DNA from: Bacillota bacterium | GTDB lineage: Bacteria; Bacillota; Sulfobacillia; Thermaerobacterales; Thermaerobacteraceae | Reading direction: 5' to 3' | DNA: 26,968 nt | Assembly: GCA_003242195.1 (NCBI GenBank) | Contig: QGUQ01000001.1 | Coordinates: forward strand, 1 to 26,968 | Shown here: positions 1-8,818 of the stretch, in pieces | Layout: the number at the start of each line of letters is the position of its first letter | Numbering within the stretch: the first letter of the stretch is position 1 | The notes under the pieces: generated by a model | Told to the model about the DNA's origin: nothing | Database searches by the model: none | Seen by the model: the letters and a program-made list of their open reading frames with translations, nothing else | Position numbers and translations under genes: made by a program

Positions 1-43
1 GGAGCCGGCGGACGTCCTGGCACGCCTCGACGCGCTGAAATGA
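1..43 (+). CDS. C-terminal end of an unidentified upstream protein (partial)
   Basis: A reading frame that enters from the window edge (codons from base 2) codes for EPADVLARLDALK and stops at TGA 41-43. Only 13 residues are visible, so no family can be named. The stop lies 3 nt before the ATG of the next gene on the same strand, a spacing typical of an operon. That spacing is the main reason to treat it as coding. Confidence 0.45.
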   Translation, partial: EPADVLARLDALK

Positions 44-46
44 GGG

Positions 47-643
47 ATGCCCGTGGAGCGGCTGTGGCGCTGGGTCGCGTGGGTGGGAGTCGACACGCCC
101 GGCGTGGAGCAGGTGGCGATCTGGGAAAGCCCGCGCGGCTGGCGGGCGGAGTCGCTGTGGACCGGGGTGGTGGATTCGCATCCCGCCCGGGTGGCGTTCA
201 CCGTGGAGCTGACGAAGGAATGGCAAGTACGGCGCCTTGTCGCCAGCACCCACGTCCCATCAGGGGGAAGCAGCTTGTCCCTCGAGCGAACGGCGGCTGG
301 GACGTGGGAGGATGGGAACGGGCCGCGCCAGGATCTCCGGGGTTGCGAGTTCGTGGATATCGCCTGGACCCCCTTTACCAACACCCTGCCCATCCGCCGG
401 CTGGAGCAACTCAAGGCCACGTCGCAGGAGATTACCGTTGTTTACGTATCATTCCCTGATCTCGCCCTGCGGGCGGCGAGGCAAAGGTACACCCGGCTGC
501 CCGGGGGACGATGGCGTTACGAAAGCCTGGAGTCCGGCTACCGCGCCGAGCTCACCGTCAATGCGGACGGCCTCGTGCTGGAGTACCCCGGGCTGTTCCG
601 CCAGGTAGCCCTCTGGCCTTCAGGGGATAGCGCGCCCCCCTGA
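47..643 (+). CDS. putative glycolipid-binding family protein (PF06475-like)
   Basis: A 198-residue soluble protein with no signal peptide or membrane segment. It resembles the putative glycolipid-binding family by eye. The middle contains FVDIAWTPFTNTLPIRRL, matching the family's D-x-x-x-P-x-TNTLPIRRL region. The C-terminal part reads YESLESGYRAEL, then a DGLVLEYPGLFRQV stretch like the family's closing strand. The family's biochemical role is poorly defined, so the name is only a label. The ATG at 47 follows the stop of the upstream gene by 3 nt, so translation may be coupled; the upstream GAGGG is a weak ribosome binding site. It runs convergent to glpD. Family assignment is fairly sure; function is unknown. 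Confidence 0.72.
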   Translation: MPVERLWRWVAWVGVDTPGVEQVAIWESPRGWRAESLWTGVVDSHPARVAFTVELTKEWQVRRLVASTHVPSGGSSLSLERTAAGTWEDGNGPRQDLRGCEFVDIAWTPFTNTLPIRRLEQLKATSQEITVVYVSFPDLALRAARQRYTRLPGGRWRYESLESGYRAELTVNADGLVLEYPGLFRQVALWPSGDSAPP

Positions 644-675
644 AACAGAGGGGGGAGCCGCGGCCGGCCCCCCCT
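635..675. terminator. overlapping G/C-rich hairpins between convergent genes
   Basis: CCCCCCT (635-641) can pair with AGGGGGG (649-655) around a 7-nt loop. The same AGGGGGG can instead pair with CCCCCCT at 669-675. The site lies at the end of the glycolipid-binding gene and in front of the end of glpD, where a bidirectional terminator would be expected. There is no clear T-tract on either strand, so termination is an inference from position and stem strength. Confidence 0.4.
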
Positions 676-697
676 CCGCCCACTTTCCCGGTCTTGG

Positions 698-2308
698 TCA
701 GTAGTCCTCCCGCCAGGCGTGCATCTCCTGCACCTGGCTGAGGTAAGCGGAGACCTCCGCGTCGCGGCGGGCCTCGTCCCAGCCCAGGACCTCGCCCATG
801 GCCGCCGCGGCCTCGGCCGCCACGCCCCGGCCGTTGTCCTCGCTCCAAAGCGCCTCGGGCACCCGGCGCCAGAGCACGTCGCCCAGGGTGCAGGCCATCT
901 CCTCAGCCGCGGCGTAACGGGCCGCCGCCCGCACGCGGGCGGCGCGAGGCCCGGCCTCCAGGTCCCCCGGCCGCAGGTAACCCAGCACCCGCTCGTACTC
1001 ATCGCCAAAGTGCCGGGCCAGCCAGCGCACCTCGTCCACCGGCAGCCCCGTACGCGACGCGGCCGCCTGCAGGTCGGCGTCGGTGGGCGGCCGCTGCCCG
1101 CCCGGCAAGGGCTCCTCGTCCACCGGTGCGCCGGCCGTCTCCGGGAACACCTTGTCGACGATGGCCCGGGCCATGGCCTTGTAGGCGGTCAGCTTGCCGC
1201 CGGCGACGGTGACCAGCCCCGACGGGCTCCAGTAGAGCTCGTAGTCGCGGGAGATGGCGCTGGGGTCGCGGGTGTCGCCGGGATCGATCAGGGGCCGGAG
1301 ACCCGCCCAGGCGCTGATCACGTCGTCGGGGCCCACGCCGGCCGACGGGAAGTTGCGCCGCACCGCCTCCAGGACGTAGCGCACGTCGGCCGCCTCGGGC
1401 CGGGGACGCGCCGGGTCGTCCTGGTAGACGGTGTCCGTCGTGCCCGCGTAGGCGAACCGGTCCCTCGGCACGGCGAACATGATGCGCCCGTCCGGGCCGC
1501 GCATGGTGACGGCCTGGCGGATGGGCAGGCGCTCCCGGGGGAAGGCGATGTGGATGCCCTTGGTGAGCCGCAGGAGCCGCCGCGCGCCGGGGTCGTCCAG
1601 CCGCCGCACGTGGTCCGCCCACGGGCCCGTGGCGTTGAGCACCTTGCGCGCGCGGACCTCGAAGGTGGCCTCGCCGTCCAGGGCGTCCCGCACCCGCACG
1701 CCCGTGACCTGGCCGGACCCGTCCTTGAGGAAGGCCACCACCTCGGCGTGGTTGGCGATGACCGCGCCGGCGGCCACGGCCGACCGGGCCACGGTGGCCG
1801 TCAGGCGGGCGTCGTCGGTGACGGCGTCCACGTACATGCCCGCGCCGACCAGCCCCTCCTGCCGGAGGAGCGGCTCCACCTCCCGCACCTGGTCGGGACG
1901 AAGGGTGCGGTGGCGCAGCGTGCCCAGGTCGCGGCCGGCGTAGCGGTCGTAGAGCCAGAGACCGATGCGCAGCTGCCAGAGCGGGTCGGGATCACCCCGG
2001 TACACGGGAAAGACGAACCACTCGGGCCGCACCAGGTGGGGCGCCAGGCGGAGCAGCCGCATGCGCTCCACGACGGCCTCGCGGACGAGGCGGAAGTCCC
2101 GCTCCTTCAGGTACCGCAGGCCGCCGTGGATCAGCTTGGTCGAGCGGCTGCTGGTACCCGCCGCGAAGTCCCGGGCCTCCACCAATGCCACCCGGAGGCC
2201 GCGGCGGGCCGCCTCCCGCGCCACCCCGCTCCCCGTGATGCCTCCCCCGATGATGAGCAAGTCGAAGGTGCTCCGCTGGAGTTCCGCTAGTGCTGCTTTC
2301 CGGTCCAA
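698..2308 (-). CDS. glpD: aerobic glycerol-3-phosphate dehydrogenase
   Basis: FAD-dependent oxidation of sn-glycerol 3-phosphate to dihydroxyacetone phosphate, normally at the membrane with electrons passed to quinone. The N-terminus has the dinucleotide-binding motif LLIIGGGITGSGVAREAARRG followed by a strand-turn ending VALVEARDFAAGTSSRSTKL, typical of the DAO/GlpD family. Further on come IHGGLRYL, the N-A-T-GPWAD motif, the SxWAGLRPL region with a VTVAGGKLTAYKAMA motif, and a C-terminal helical DAO_C domain. The frame is open to a GTG at 2362, but that codon has no ribosome binding site. TTG at 2308 follows GGGAGG by 8 nt and gives 536 residues starting LDRKAALAEL, so I use it. It is the last gene of the glycerol block, 162 nt after glpK, with a hairpin in the gap. 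Confidence 0.93.
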   Translation of the reverse strand: MDRKAALAELQRSTFDLLIIGGGITGSGVAREAARRGLRVALVEARDFAAGTSSRSTKLIHGGLRYLKERDFRLVREAVVERMRLLRLAPHLVRPEWFVFPVYRGDPDPLWQLRIGLWLYDRYAGRDLGTLRHRTLRPDQVREVEPLLRQEGLVGAGMYVDAVTDDARLTATVARSAVAAGAVIANHAEVVAFLKDGSGQVTGVRVRDALDGEATFEVRARKVLNATGPWADHVRRLDDPGARRLLRLTKGIHIAFPRERLPIRQAVTMRGPDGRIMFAVPRDRFAYAGTTDTVYQDDPARPRPEAADVRYVLEAVRRNFPSAGVGPDDVISAWAGLRPLIDPGDTRDPSAISRDYELYWSPSGLVTVAGGKLTAYKAMARAIVDKVFPETAGAPVDEEPLPGGQRPPTDADLQAAASRTGLPVDEVRWLARHFGDEYERVLGYLRPGDLEAGPRAARVRAAARYAAAEEMACTLGDVLWRRVPEALWSEDNGRGVAAEAAAAMGEVLGWDEARRDAEVSAYLSQVQEMHAWREDY

Positions 2309-2427
2309 CGCGACCGCCTCCCGAGCCTTTCCGCGTCCTTCACCGGTGACCGGGGTGCCCACCAGGGGCTGCGTCTACTGCGATGCCCGGGACCGGCTGC
2401 GCGTGCCAGTGGTGCCCGCAAGGGGCT

Positions 2428-2455
2428 GCGGCGGCCGGGTGATCCCGGCCGCCGC
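2428..2455 (-). terminator. 12-bp hairpin between glpK and glpD, possible GlpP-controlled leader element
   Basis: GCGGCGGCCGGG (2428-2439) pairs perfectly with CCCGGCCGCCGC (2444-2455) around a TGAT loop. It sits 16 nt after the glpK stop and about 120 nt before the chosen glpD start. On the transcribed strand it is followed by AGCCCCTTGCG, so the U-tract is poor. In Bacillus subtilis the glpD leader holds a terminator that GlpP overrides, and glpP is encoded in this window. That role here is an inference. Confidence 0.45.
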
Positions 2456-2470
2456 CCTGCCCGCTCCCGC

Positions 2471-3970
2471 TCACTGCCCGGGTTCTTCCCAGGCCCTGGC
2501 CCGCTCCACGGCCCGCTTCCAGCCCGCGTACAGCCGCTCGCGGGTGGCCTCGTCCATGGCAGGCTCGAAACGCCGGTCCCGCTGCCAGAACTGCTCGATC
2601 TCGTCCCGGTTCTTCCAGAACCCGACGGCCAGGCCGGCCAGGTAAGCGGCGCCCAGGGCCGTGGTCTCGTTGACCACGGGCCGGTCCACCGGCACGCCAA
2701 GGATGTCGGCCTGGAACTGCATGAGGAAGTTGTTGACGACGGCGCCACCGTCCACCCGCAGGGCACTGAGGGCGAGCCCGGAGTCGGCCTCCATGGCGCT
2801 GAGGACGTCCCGGGTCTGGTAGGCGATGGACTCCAGCGCCGCCCGGGCCAGGTGGGCGCGGCCGGTACCGCGGGTGATGCCCACGATGGTGCCGCGGGCG
2901 TAAGGATCCCAGTAAGGCGCCCCCAGACCGGCGAAGGCGGGCACCAGGTAGACGCCGCCGGTGTCGTCCACGGAAGTGGCGAGCGGCTCGGTATCCGCCG
3001 CCTTCTCGATGATCTTCAGTTCGTCCCGCAGCCACTGGACCACGGCGCCGGCGATGAAGATGCTGCCTTCCAGGGCGTACTCGACCTTGCCGTCGATGCC
3101 CCAGGCGATCGTGGTGATGAGCCCGTGCTGCGAGCTGGCCGGCTTCTCGCCCGTGTTCATCAGGACGAAGGCGCCGGTGCCGTACGTGTTCTTGGCCATG
3201 CCGGGCCGGAAGCAGGCCTGGCCGAACAGCGCCGCCTGCTGGTCGCCGGCGATGCCCGCGATGGGGATCTCGGCACCCAGGAGCGCCGGGTCGGTGTGGC
3301 CGTAGACCTGGCTGGAGGGGCGGGCCTCCGGCAGCATCGCCCGCGGCACGTTGAGCTCGCGCAGCAGTTCGTCGTCCCAGTCCAGGGTGTGGATGTTAAA
3401 GAGCAGCGTGCGGGAGGCGTTGGAGTAGTCGGTGACGTGGACCTTGCCGCCCGTCAGCTTCCACACCAGCCAGGTATCGACGGTGCCGAACAGCACCTCA
3501 CCCCGCTCGGCCCGCTCGCGCAAGCCGGGGACGTTGTCCAGGAGCCACGCGATCTTGGTGCCCGAGAAGTAGGGATCCACCACCAGCCCCGTCCGCTCCC
3601 GGAACAGCTGCTCGCGCCCCTGGCGCTTGATCTCCGTGCACATGTCGGCGGTGCGCCGGTCCTGCCAGACGATGGCGTTGTGCACGGGCTGCCCCGTCTG
3701 CCGGTCCCAGACCACCGTGGTCTCACGCTGGTTGGTCACGCCGATGGCGGCGATATCGGAAGGATCGACGCCGGCCTCCTTCAGCACCGCCTTGGCGACG
3801 GCGATCTGGGAGTCCCAGATGTCCAGCGGGTCGTGCTCCACCCAGCCCGGCTTGGGATAGATCTGGCGGAACTCCTGGTTGCGCACCGCTACCACGTTGC
3901 CCTGGCGGTCGAACAGGATCGCGCGCGAGCTCGTGGTGCCCTGATCCAGGGCGAGAACGTATCGCGCCAT
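2471..3970 (-). CDS. glpK: glycerol kinase
   Basis: ATP-dependent phosphorylation of glycerol to sn-glycerol 3-phosphate (FGGY family), 499 residues. The start ARYVLALDQGTTSSRAILFD carries the phosphate-1 loop. AIGVTNQRETTVVWD, AIVWQDRRTADMC, DTWLVWKLTGG, IAGIAGDQQAALFGQACF and RVDGGAVVNNFLMQFQADIL follow in family order. The frame is open further upstream, but ATG 3970 has GGAGG-type sites just before it and starts exactly where the family does. In Gram-positive glycerol kinases a His in the H-F-F-G segment before VPIAGIAGDQQ is phosphorylated by HPr. Here that segment reads A-L-L-G, so the His seems to be missing (alignment by eye). It lies between dhaM and glpD on the same strand. Confidence 0.96.
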   Translation of the reverse strand: MARYVLALDQGTTSSRAILFDRQGNVVAVRNQEFRQIYPKPGWVEHDPLDIWDSQIAVAKAVLKEAGVDPSDIAAIGVTNQRETTVVWDRQTGQPVHNAIVWQDRRTADMCTEIKRQGREQLFRERTGLVVDPYFSGTKIAWLLDNVPGLRERAERGEVLFGTVDTWLVWKLTGGKVHVTDYSNASRTLLFNIHTLDWDDELLRELNVPRAMLPEARPSSQVYGHTDPALLGAEIPIAGIAGDQQAALFGQACFRPGMAKNTYGTGAFVLMNTGEKPASSQHGLITTIAWGIDGKVEYALEGSIFIAGAVVQWLRDELKIIEKAADTEPLATSVDDTGGVYLVPAFAGLGAPYWDPYARGTIVGITRGTGRAHLARAALESIAYQTRDVLSAMEADSGLALSALRVDGGAVVNNFLMQFQADILGVPVDRPVVNETTALGAAYLAGLAVGFWKNRDEIEQFWQRDRRFEPAMDEATRERLYAGWKRAVERARAWEEPGQ

Positions 3971-4048
3971 TCCTCCGAACCTCCTCTTTGGCTCATCCGT
4001 CCCGGTTCGCCCGGTCCCTGGCCTCATCCCACCGCTCGTGGCACCGGA

Positions 4049-4495
4049 TTAGCCGGGCACCTTGCGCATCTCCCGGGCCTCCTCGGCCCGCTGGCGGACG
4101 GTCTCCGCCGGTTCGCCCACCGACGCGGCCACCGCGGCCAGCACGGCTCCCTCCACCAGGGGGGCGTCGGCCACTAGCACCCGGCGGCGCCGCTCTTCGT
4201 CCAGAAGCTCCAGGGCGGTGGCGGTGTTGAGGTACGCGCTGCCCAGGTCGACCAGGACCACCGCCGCTTCCGCCGCTTCCAGGGCCCCTTCCAGTACCTC
4301 ATGGATGCGGCCGGCGTCCGTACCCAGGCCACCGTCCTCCGTGCCCCCCACTGCCAGGACGGGGACGGAGGGCCCGGCCATCTGGGCGGCCAGATCCCGG
4401 GCCCCCTCCGCCAGGCTGCGGCTGTGGGAGACGAGAACCACCGCCACTGCCACCTTGCCCGTATCGTTCCCCGCGCGTCCAGCGTGACTCGTCAT
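4049..4495 (-). CDS. dhaM: PTS-dependent dihydroxyacetone kinase, phosphoryl-donor subunit DhaM (EIIA-type)
   Basis: DhaM takes phosphate from HPr and passes it to the ADP held by DhaL. The protein is a single EIIA-Man-like domain. After a short N-terminal tail comes VAVVLVSHSRSLAEGARDLA, in which His24 is the expected phosphorylated residue. GGTEDGGLGTDAGRI and VVLVDLGSAYLNTATALELL are the other family motifs. It lacks the HPr- and EI-like extensions of the Escherichia coli protein, so it needs separate HPr and enzyme I. ATG 4495 is used; an in-frame GTG at 4510 overlaps the dhaL stop as GTGA and would add five residues. Gene order dhaK-dhaL-dhaM supports the call. Confidence 0.9.
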   Translation of the reverse strand: MTSHAGRAGNDTGKVAVAVVLVSHSRSLAEGARDLAAQMAGPSVPVLAVGGTEDGGLGTDAGRIHEVLEGALEAAEAAVVLVDLGSAYLNTATALELLDEERRRRVLVADAPLVEGAVLAAVAASVGEPAETVRQRAEEAREMRKVPG

Positions 4496-4506
4496 GGCCA
4501 CTCGCC

Positions 4507-5151
4507 TCACGCGCCTGCCCCGGAGCCGCCGGCCAGGGTCTCGGCGGCGGCCTGGAAGAGCAGGACAGTGCTCAGGGAGCCCGGGTCCCGGTGTCCGCGG
4601 GACCGCTCACTCAGGTAGCTGGCCCGGCCCTTGGTCGCCACCAGGGGGATGGTGCTGTCGGAGCCCTGCCGAGCGGCCTCCAGGGCCGCCCGCAGGGCCT
4701 CCTCCAATCCGGCCCCCTGCCCGAGCCTCTCCTCCAGTGCCGCTACCGCGGGCGCGAAGGCGTCGACCATGGTCTTCTCGCCGGTGGTCGCCTTGCCGCG
4801 TTCCTGGATCCCCGCCAAAGCGGCCCGGAAGAGGGCCGCGACGTCGGCGGGCTCCAGAGACGTCTTGCTGCCGACCGCGGCGGCGGCCCGAAGGAAGGCG
4901 GTGCCATACAGCGGGCCCGACGCCCCGCCTACCTTCGAGATCAGCGCCATGGCCACGGCCTTGAACAGGTCGGCGGGCGTGGCGGTCTCCCCCGGCAGTC
5001 GCTCCAGGGCGGCCTGGAGGCCGCGGTCCATGTTCGTGCCGTGGTCCGCGTCCCCGATGGCCGCGTCCAGGGCAGTCAGCTCGTCCTTGTGCTCGGCGAT
5101 CAGCTCGGCAAATCGGCGGATGAACGCGCGCACCTCGCCCGCTCCGACCAC
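4507..5151 (-). CDS. dhaL: dihydroxyacetone kinase, ADP-binding subunit DhaL
   Basis: DhaL holds a bound ADP that shuttles phosphate from DhaM to dihydroxyacetone on DhaK. The nucleotide/Mg site is the segment LDAAIGDADHGTNMDRGL near residue 35, with three acidic residues in D-x-x-x-G-D-x-D-H-G. It continues with SKVGGASGPLYGTAFLRAA and GEKTMVDAFAPAV, both typical of DhaL, and has a C-terminal segment GRASYLSERSRGHRDPGS matching the family's end. GTG 5151 follows a GGGGGG stretch by about 8 nt and overlaps the end of dhaK by a few bases. A longer frame to 5193 would read into dhaK and is rejected. The product is about 214 residues, normal for the family. Confidence 0.92.
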   Translation of the reverse strand: MVGAGEVRAFIRRFAELIAEHKDELTALDAAIGDADHGTNMDRGLQAALERLPGETATPADLFKAVAMALISKVGGASGPLYGTAFLRAAAAVGSKTSLEPADVAALFRAALAGIQERGKATTGEKTMVDAFAPAVAALEERLGQGAGLEEALRAALEAARQGSDSTIPLVATKGRASYLSERSRGHRDPGSLSTVLLFQAAAETLAGGSGAGA

Positions 5152-5152
5152 G

Positions 5153-6154
<1,002 letters not shown>

Positions 6155-6221
6155 GGTAGGACCTCCTTGTTCCGGCCTGCGGCGAGCGCGTGGGGCCCGC
6201 CCAGGGGGCGGACCCCGTCAC

Positions 6222-6938
6222 TCAGGCACCGAAGAAGACCTGGAACGTCACAGCGCCCAACACACCGCCGATGATGGGACCGACCACGGGGATCCAGGAG
6301 TAGCCCCAGTCGGAGTCACGCTTGCCCGGGATGGGCAACACGGCGTGGGCGATGCGCGGCCCCAGGTCGCGGGCCGGGTTAATGGCATAGCCGGTGGGCC
6401 CGCCCAGCGAGAGGCCGATGCCCCACACCAGGAAGCCGATCAGCAGCGGCGCCAGCCCGGAGGTCAGGTTGTTGCCGGGGTGGGTGATGCCCAGGACGCC
6501 CAGTACGAGGACGGCCGTACCGATGGCCTCCGTCATCAGGTTGGCGCCGGAGCTGCGCACCGCCGGTGCCGTGCAGAACACGCCCAGCTTGAGGTCGGCG
6601 TCGTCAGTGATGGACCAGTGGGGCAGGTAGGTGAGGTAGACCAGCACGGCACCCAGGAAGGCGCCGATCATCTGCGCGATGATGTACGACGGGACCTCCG
6701 ACCACGGGAACTGGCCGATGGCAGCCAGGCCAATGGTCACCGCGGGATTGAGGTGGGCACCGCTGATGTGACCGGTTAGATAGACCCCTACCGCGACGGC
6801 CAGCGCCCACCCCGTGGTGATGACAATCCAGCCGCTGTTCTGCCCCTTGGAGCGGTTGAGCAGGACGTTGGCGACGACGCCGTCGCCCAGGAGTACGAGG
6901 ATCATCGTACCGATGAGTTCGGCCAGGAACGGGCTCAA
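6222..6938 (-). CDS. glpF: glycerol uptake facilitator (aquaglyceroporin)
   Basis: A membrane channel for passive glycerol entry (MIP family), with six hydrophobic segments and two half-helices. The first NPA box is GAHLNPAVTIGLA. The second is GYAINPARDLGPR, whose Asp after NPAR is the usual mark of glycerol facilitators rather than water channels. The start reads LSPFLAELIGTMILVLLGDG. The frame is open back to 7121, but that part is arginine-rich and unlike the family. TTG at 6938 has AGGGGGGATC just upstream and gives 238 residues. It heads the glycerol/dihydroxyacetone genes and is preceded by a 371-nt untranslated stretch with a terminator-like hairpin. Confidence 0.93.
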   Translation of the reverse strand: MSPFLAELIGTMILVLLGDGVVANVLLNRSKGQNSGWIVITTGWALAVAVGVYLTGHISGAHLNPAVTIGLAAIGQFPWSEVPSYIIAQMIGAFLGAVLVYLTYLPHWSITDDADLKLGVFCTAPAVRSSGANLMTEAIGTAVLVLGVLGITHPGNNLTSGLAPLLIGFLVWGIGLSLGGPTGYAINPARDLGPRIAHAVLPIPGKRDSDWGYSWIPVVGPIIGGVLGAVTFQVFFGA

Positions 6939-7309
6939 AACGATCCCCCCTGCTCGGTATTGGCGGCGGTGCCCTATTGTCTCCCGACCTGCTGCTCTAC
7001 ATCGCACTGCCCCGCGTGGCCGCCCCCGGCTGCTCCCCCGGTGCTCGCAGGCGGCCCCTCTCACCCCCCTGCGCTGCTTCCCGGTCCTGCGTCCCGGCCA
7101 GGAGTTCCCCACCGCCGCCAATTAGAAAGCCCTGCACGAAGCACGAAACCCGCCGCTTCGCGCAGGGCCTTTCTCCAGGTCTCCGGCCCGGGACGAGGCG
7201 TACCGCAAAAGCCCGATGTGCTTGTCCCCATTGCTGCTGAGAGAGGTTTTTCGCCGATCCCTGCCCGGGTTCCTGCGTCGGCCGCCCGCGACTCGGACCG
7301 GAGGTGCCG
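6939..7309 (-). promoter_or_regulatory. long untranslated leader between glpP and glpF
   Basis: These 371 bases hold no credible gene. They separate glpP from glpF on the same strand and contain the hairpin at 7125-7173. A leader with a terminator between glpP and glpF is where GlpP acts in Bacillus subtilis, so antitermination control is a reasonable inference. I found no convincing -35/-10 pair: TTGACG at 7308-7313 (minus strand) has no -10 match at 17 nt. glpP and glpF may therefore share a transcript. Confidence 0.5.
7125..7173 (-). terminator. terminator-like hairpin in the glpF leader, candidate GlpP target
   Basis: Three stem blocks pair in order: GAAAG/CTTTC (7125-7129 with 7169-7173), CCCTGC/GCAGGG (7130-7135 with 7162-7167) and CGAAGC/GCTTCG (7137-7142 with 7155-7160), with one bulge and one mismatch. 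On the transcribed strand the stem is followed by TAATTGG, so the U-rich end CUUUCUAAUU lies partly in the stem. It is about 190 nt upstream of the glpF start. Confidence 0.6.
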
Positions 7310-7882
7310 TCAAGACACCTCCATTGACCACAGGGCCGGGTTGCTGGCCGAGACGGCCGTGGCACCCGCCGCCAGCGCCCGAAGGGCGTCGTCCGACGTA
7401 CGCACCAGGCCGCCGGCCACCAGCGGGCCCCGGTGCACGCGGCGCAGTTCGGCGAAGACCCAAGCAGGCAGGCAGGCAGGCAACACCTCCACGGCACCCG
7501 GACCCGTGCGCCGGACAACCTGCAGGGCCGTGGCCAGGGCACCGCTGTCCAGAGCGAAGATGCGCAGCACCGTCTCCATGCCCGCGTCAAGGCTATAGCG
7601 GGCCACGGAGCTGCGGGTGGTGATCAGCCCGTCGGGTCCCACGTATCGCGCCAGGAATTCCACGCCAGCCCGGTCGCCGCTGAGACCCTCGATCAGGTCG
7701 TAGTGGACGAACACGGCCTTACCCGCGGCGTGGCATTGCTCCACCACCCGGGGCAAGGAGAGGAGGCTACCGTTGAGGAGAAAGATGGCCGCCGCGGGGG
7801 ACCGCAAGGCCGCATCCAGGTCCTGATCCCGCCGGACCGCCGGGATGATGGGATGGCGTTGGAGAACCTCCTGCCAGGACAC
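7310..7882 (-). CDS. glpP: glycerol uptake operon antiterminator GlpP
   Basis: A 190-residue RNA-binding regulator; in Bacillus it binds glycerol 3-phosphate and the glp leader to prevent termination. Family segments seen in order are HPIIPAVRRDQDLDAAL, AIFLLNGSLLSL, AVFVHYDLIEGLSGDRAGVEFLARY, GPDGLITTRSS, LRIFALDSGALATAL, VLPACLPAWVFAEL and AGGLVRTSDDALRALAAGATAVSASN, consistent with its TIM-barrel-like fold. The start is GTG 7882, weakly supported by AAGGGTAGGGCGG upstream. It lies directly upstream of the glpF leader, matching the Bacillus order. The part that codes for LPACLPA is built on a GCAG tetranucleotide repeat (see the repeat entry). Confidence 0.92.
   Translation of the reverse strand: MSWQEVLQRHPIIPAVRRDQDLDAALRSPAAAIFLLNGSLLSLPRVVEQCHAAGKAVFVHYDLIEGLSGDRAGVEFLARYVGPDGLITTRSSVARYSLDAGMETVLRIFALDSGALATALQVVRRTGPGAVEVLPACLPAWVFAELRRVHRGPLVAGGLVRTSDDALRALAAGATAVSASNPALWSMEVS
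7464..7482. repeat. GCAG tetranucleotide repeat inside glpP
   Basis: Four perfect GCAG units plus GCA occupy 7464-7482. They code on the minus strand for the LPACLPA segment of GlpP. The unit length is not a multiple of three, so gain or loss of one unit would shift the glpP frame. Confidence 0.85.
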
Positions 7883-8035
7883 CGAACCGCCCTACCCTTG
7901 AGGAAATTATTGGATGGCAGCCCGCGCGTGCATTCTTCGCCAGCGACACCGTGACATTGCCTTTTCGTGCCGGAGCGGGCCCATTCCTCCCTGCTCCTCA
8001 CTCAGCCAGTTCCTTCCGGATCGGCGGCCCGGCCC

Positions 8036-8076
8036 GTGCGTCGCGCACGCGGAGGAAGGCCATCCGGCCTTCCTCC
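8036..8076 (-). terminator. terminator-like double hairpin after phoU
   Basis: GGAGGAAGGCC (8051-8061) pairs perfectly with GGCCTTCCTCC (8066-8076) around ATCC. A second small stem, GTGCG/CGCAC (8036-8040 with 8044-8048), lies next to it. The pair begins about 40 nt after the phoU stop on the minus strand and before glpP. There is no U-tract, so it may instead protect the 3' end of the pst transcript. Confidence 0.5.
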
Positions 8077-8114
8077 CCACTCCCCGTCACGGCCGCCGGG
8101 CCCGGCAAGGGGGC

Positions 8115-8771
8115 TCAGTCGTTGAGCTCCTTACGCTCGCCCGTAACCAGATAGATCACCCACTCGGCCAGGTTGGTGGCGTGGTCCCCGATGCGCTCCA
8201 GGTGCGAACCGACCATCAGGAGCTGGGTCGCCTGGTCCACGTTACCGGGCTTCTCCCGCATGATCATGAGGAGCTCCCGGAAGATCTGGTTGAAGAGGTG
8301 GTCCAGGTCGTCGTCCCGGTCCACCATGGCCCGCGCCAGTTCCACGTCCCCCTCGACGAAGGCCTTGAGGCCGTCGCGGACCATCTTCTGGGCTATGTCC
8401 GCCATGCGCGGGATGTCCACCAGCGGCTTGACCAACGGCTCGTTGCCGAGGCGCAGGCTCACCTTGGCGATGTCGTACGCGTGGTCGGCCATGCGCTCGA
8501 GGTCGGTGATCACCTTCAGGGTCATGCCGATCTGGCGCAGGTCGCTGGCCATGGGTTGCTGCAGGGCGATCAGGTTCAGGCAGCGCCGCTCGATGTCCAA
8601 CTCCATGCGATCGACCTGTTCTTCCAGCTCGAACACTTGCCGGGCCTTGTCCGGGTCCCGCTCCTTGAGAGACTCCACCGCCAGCCGGATGGCCTCTTCC
8701 ACCAGGGTACCCATGCGCAGCAGGTCCTGGCGCAGGGCGTTCAGCTCGGCATGGTAGGACATGCGTGCCAT
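8115..8771 (-). CDS. phoU: phosphate signalling complex regulator PhoU
   Basis: PhoU restrains the Pst transporter and PhoR when phosphate is plentiful. The 218-residue, all-helical protein has the two expected PhoU repeats. The first contains a metal-site-like segment DLERMADHAYDIAKVSLRLG, and the second contains SHLERIGDHATNLAEWVIYLVTG; both match the E-R-x-x-D-H pattern. ATG 8771 follows GGAGG by 9 nt; the longer frame upstream runs into pstB in another frame and is rejected. It is the last gene of the pst operon, 47 nt after pstB. Confidence 0.96.
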   Translation of the reverse strand: MARMSYHAELNALRQDLLRMGTLVEEAIRLAVESLKERDPDKARQVFELEEQVDRMELDIERRCLNLIALQQPMASDLRQIGMTLKVITDLERMADHAYDIAKVSLRLGNEPLVKPLVDIPRMADIAQKMVRDGLKAFVEGDVELARAMVDRDDDLDHLFNQIFRELLMIMREKPGNVDQATQLLMVGSHLERIGDHATNLAEWVIYLVTGERKELND

Positions 8772-8818
8772 CGTGGCGTTCCTCCCCCTCCCGCCCGCGG
8801 GCGCCCGGCTGCACCCCA

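Noticed and set aside
7300..7322. GGAGGTG/CACCTCC inverted repeat with TTGACG on the minus strand as a glpF promoter
   Set aside because: The sequence 17 nt further (CGCGGG) is no -10 box; the repeat overlaps the glpP stop and may only be a weak hairpin.
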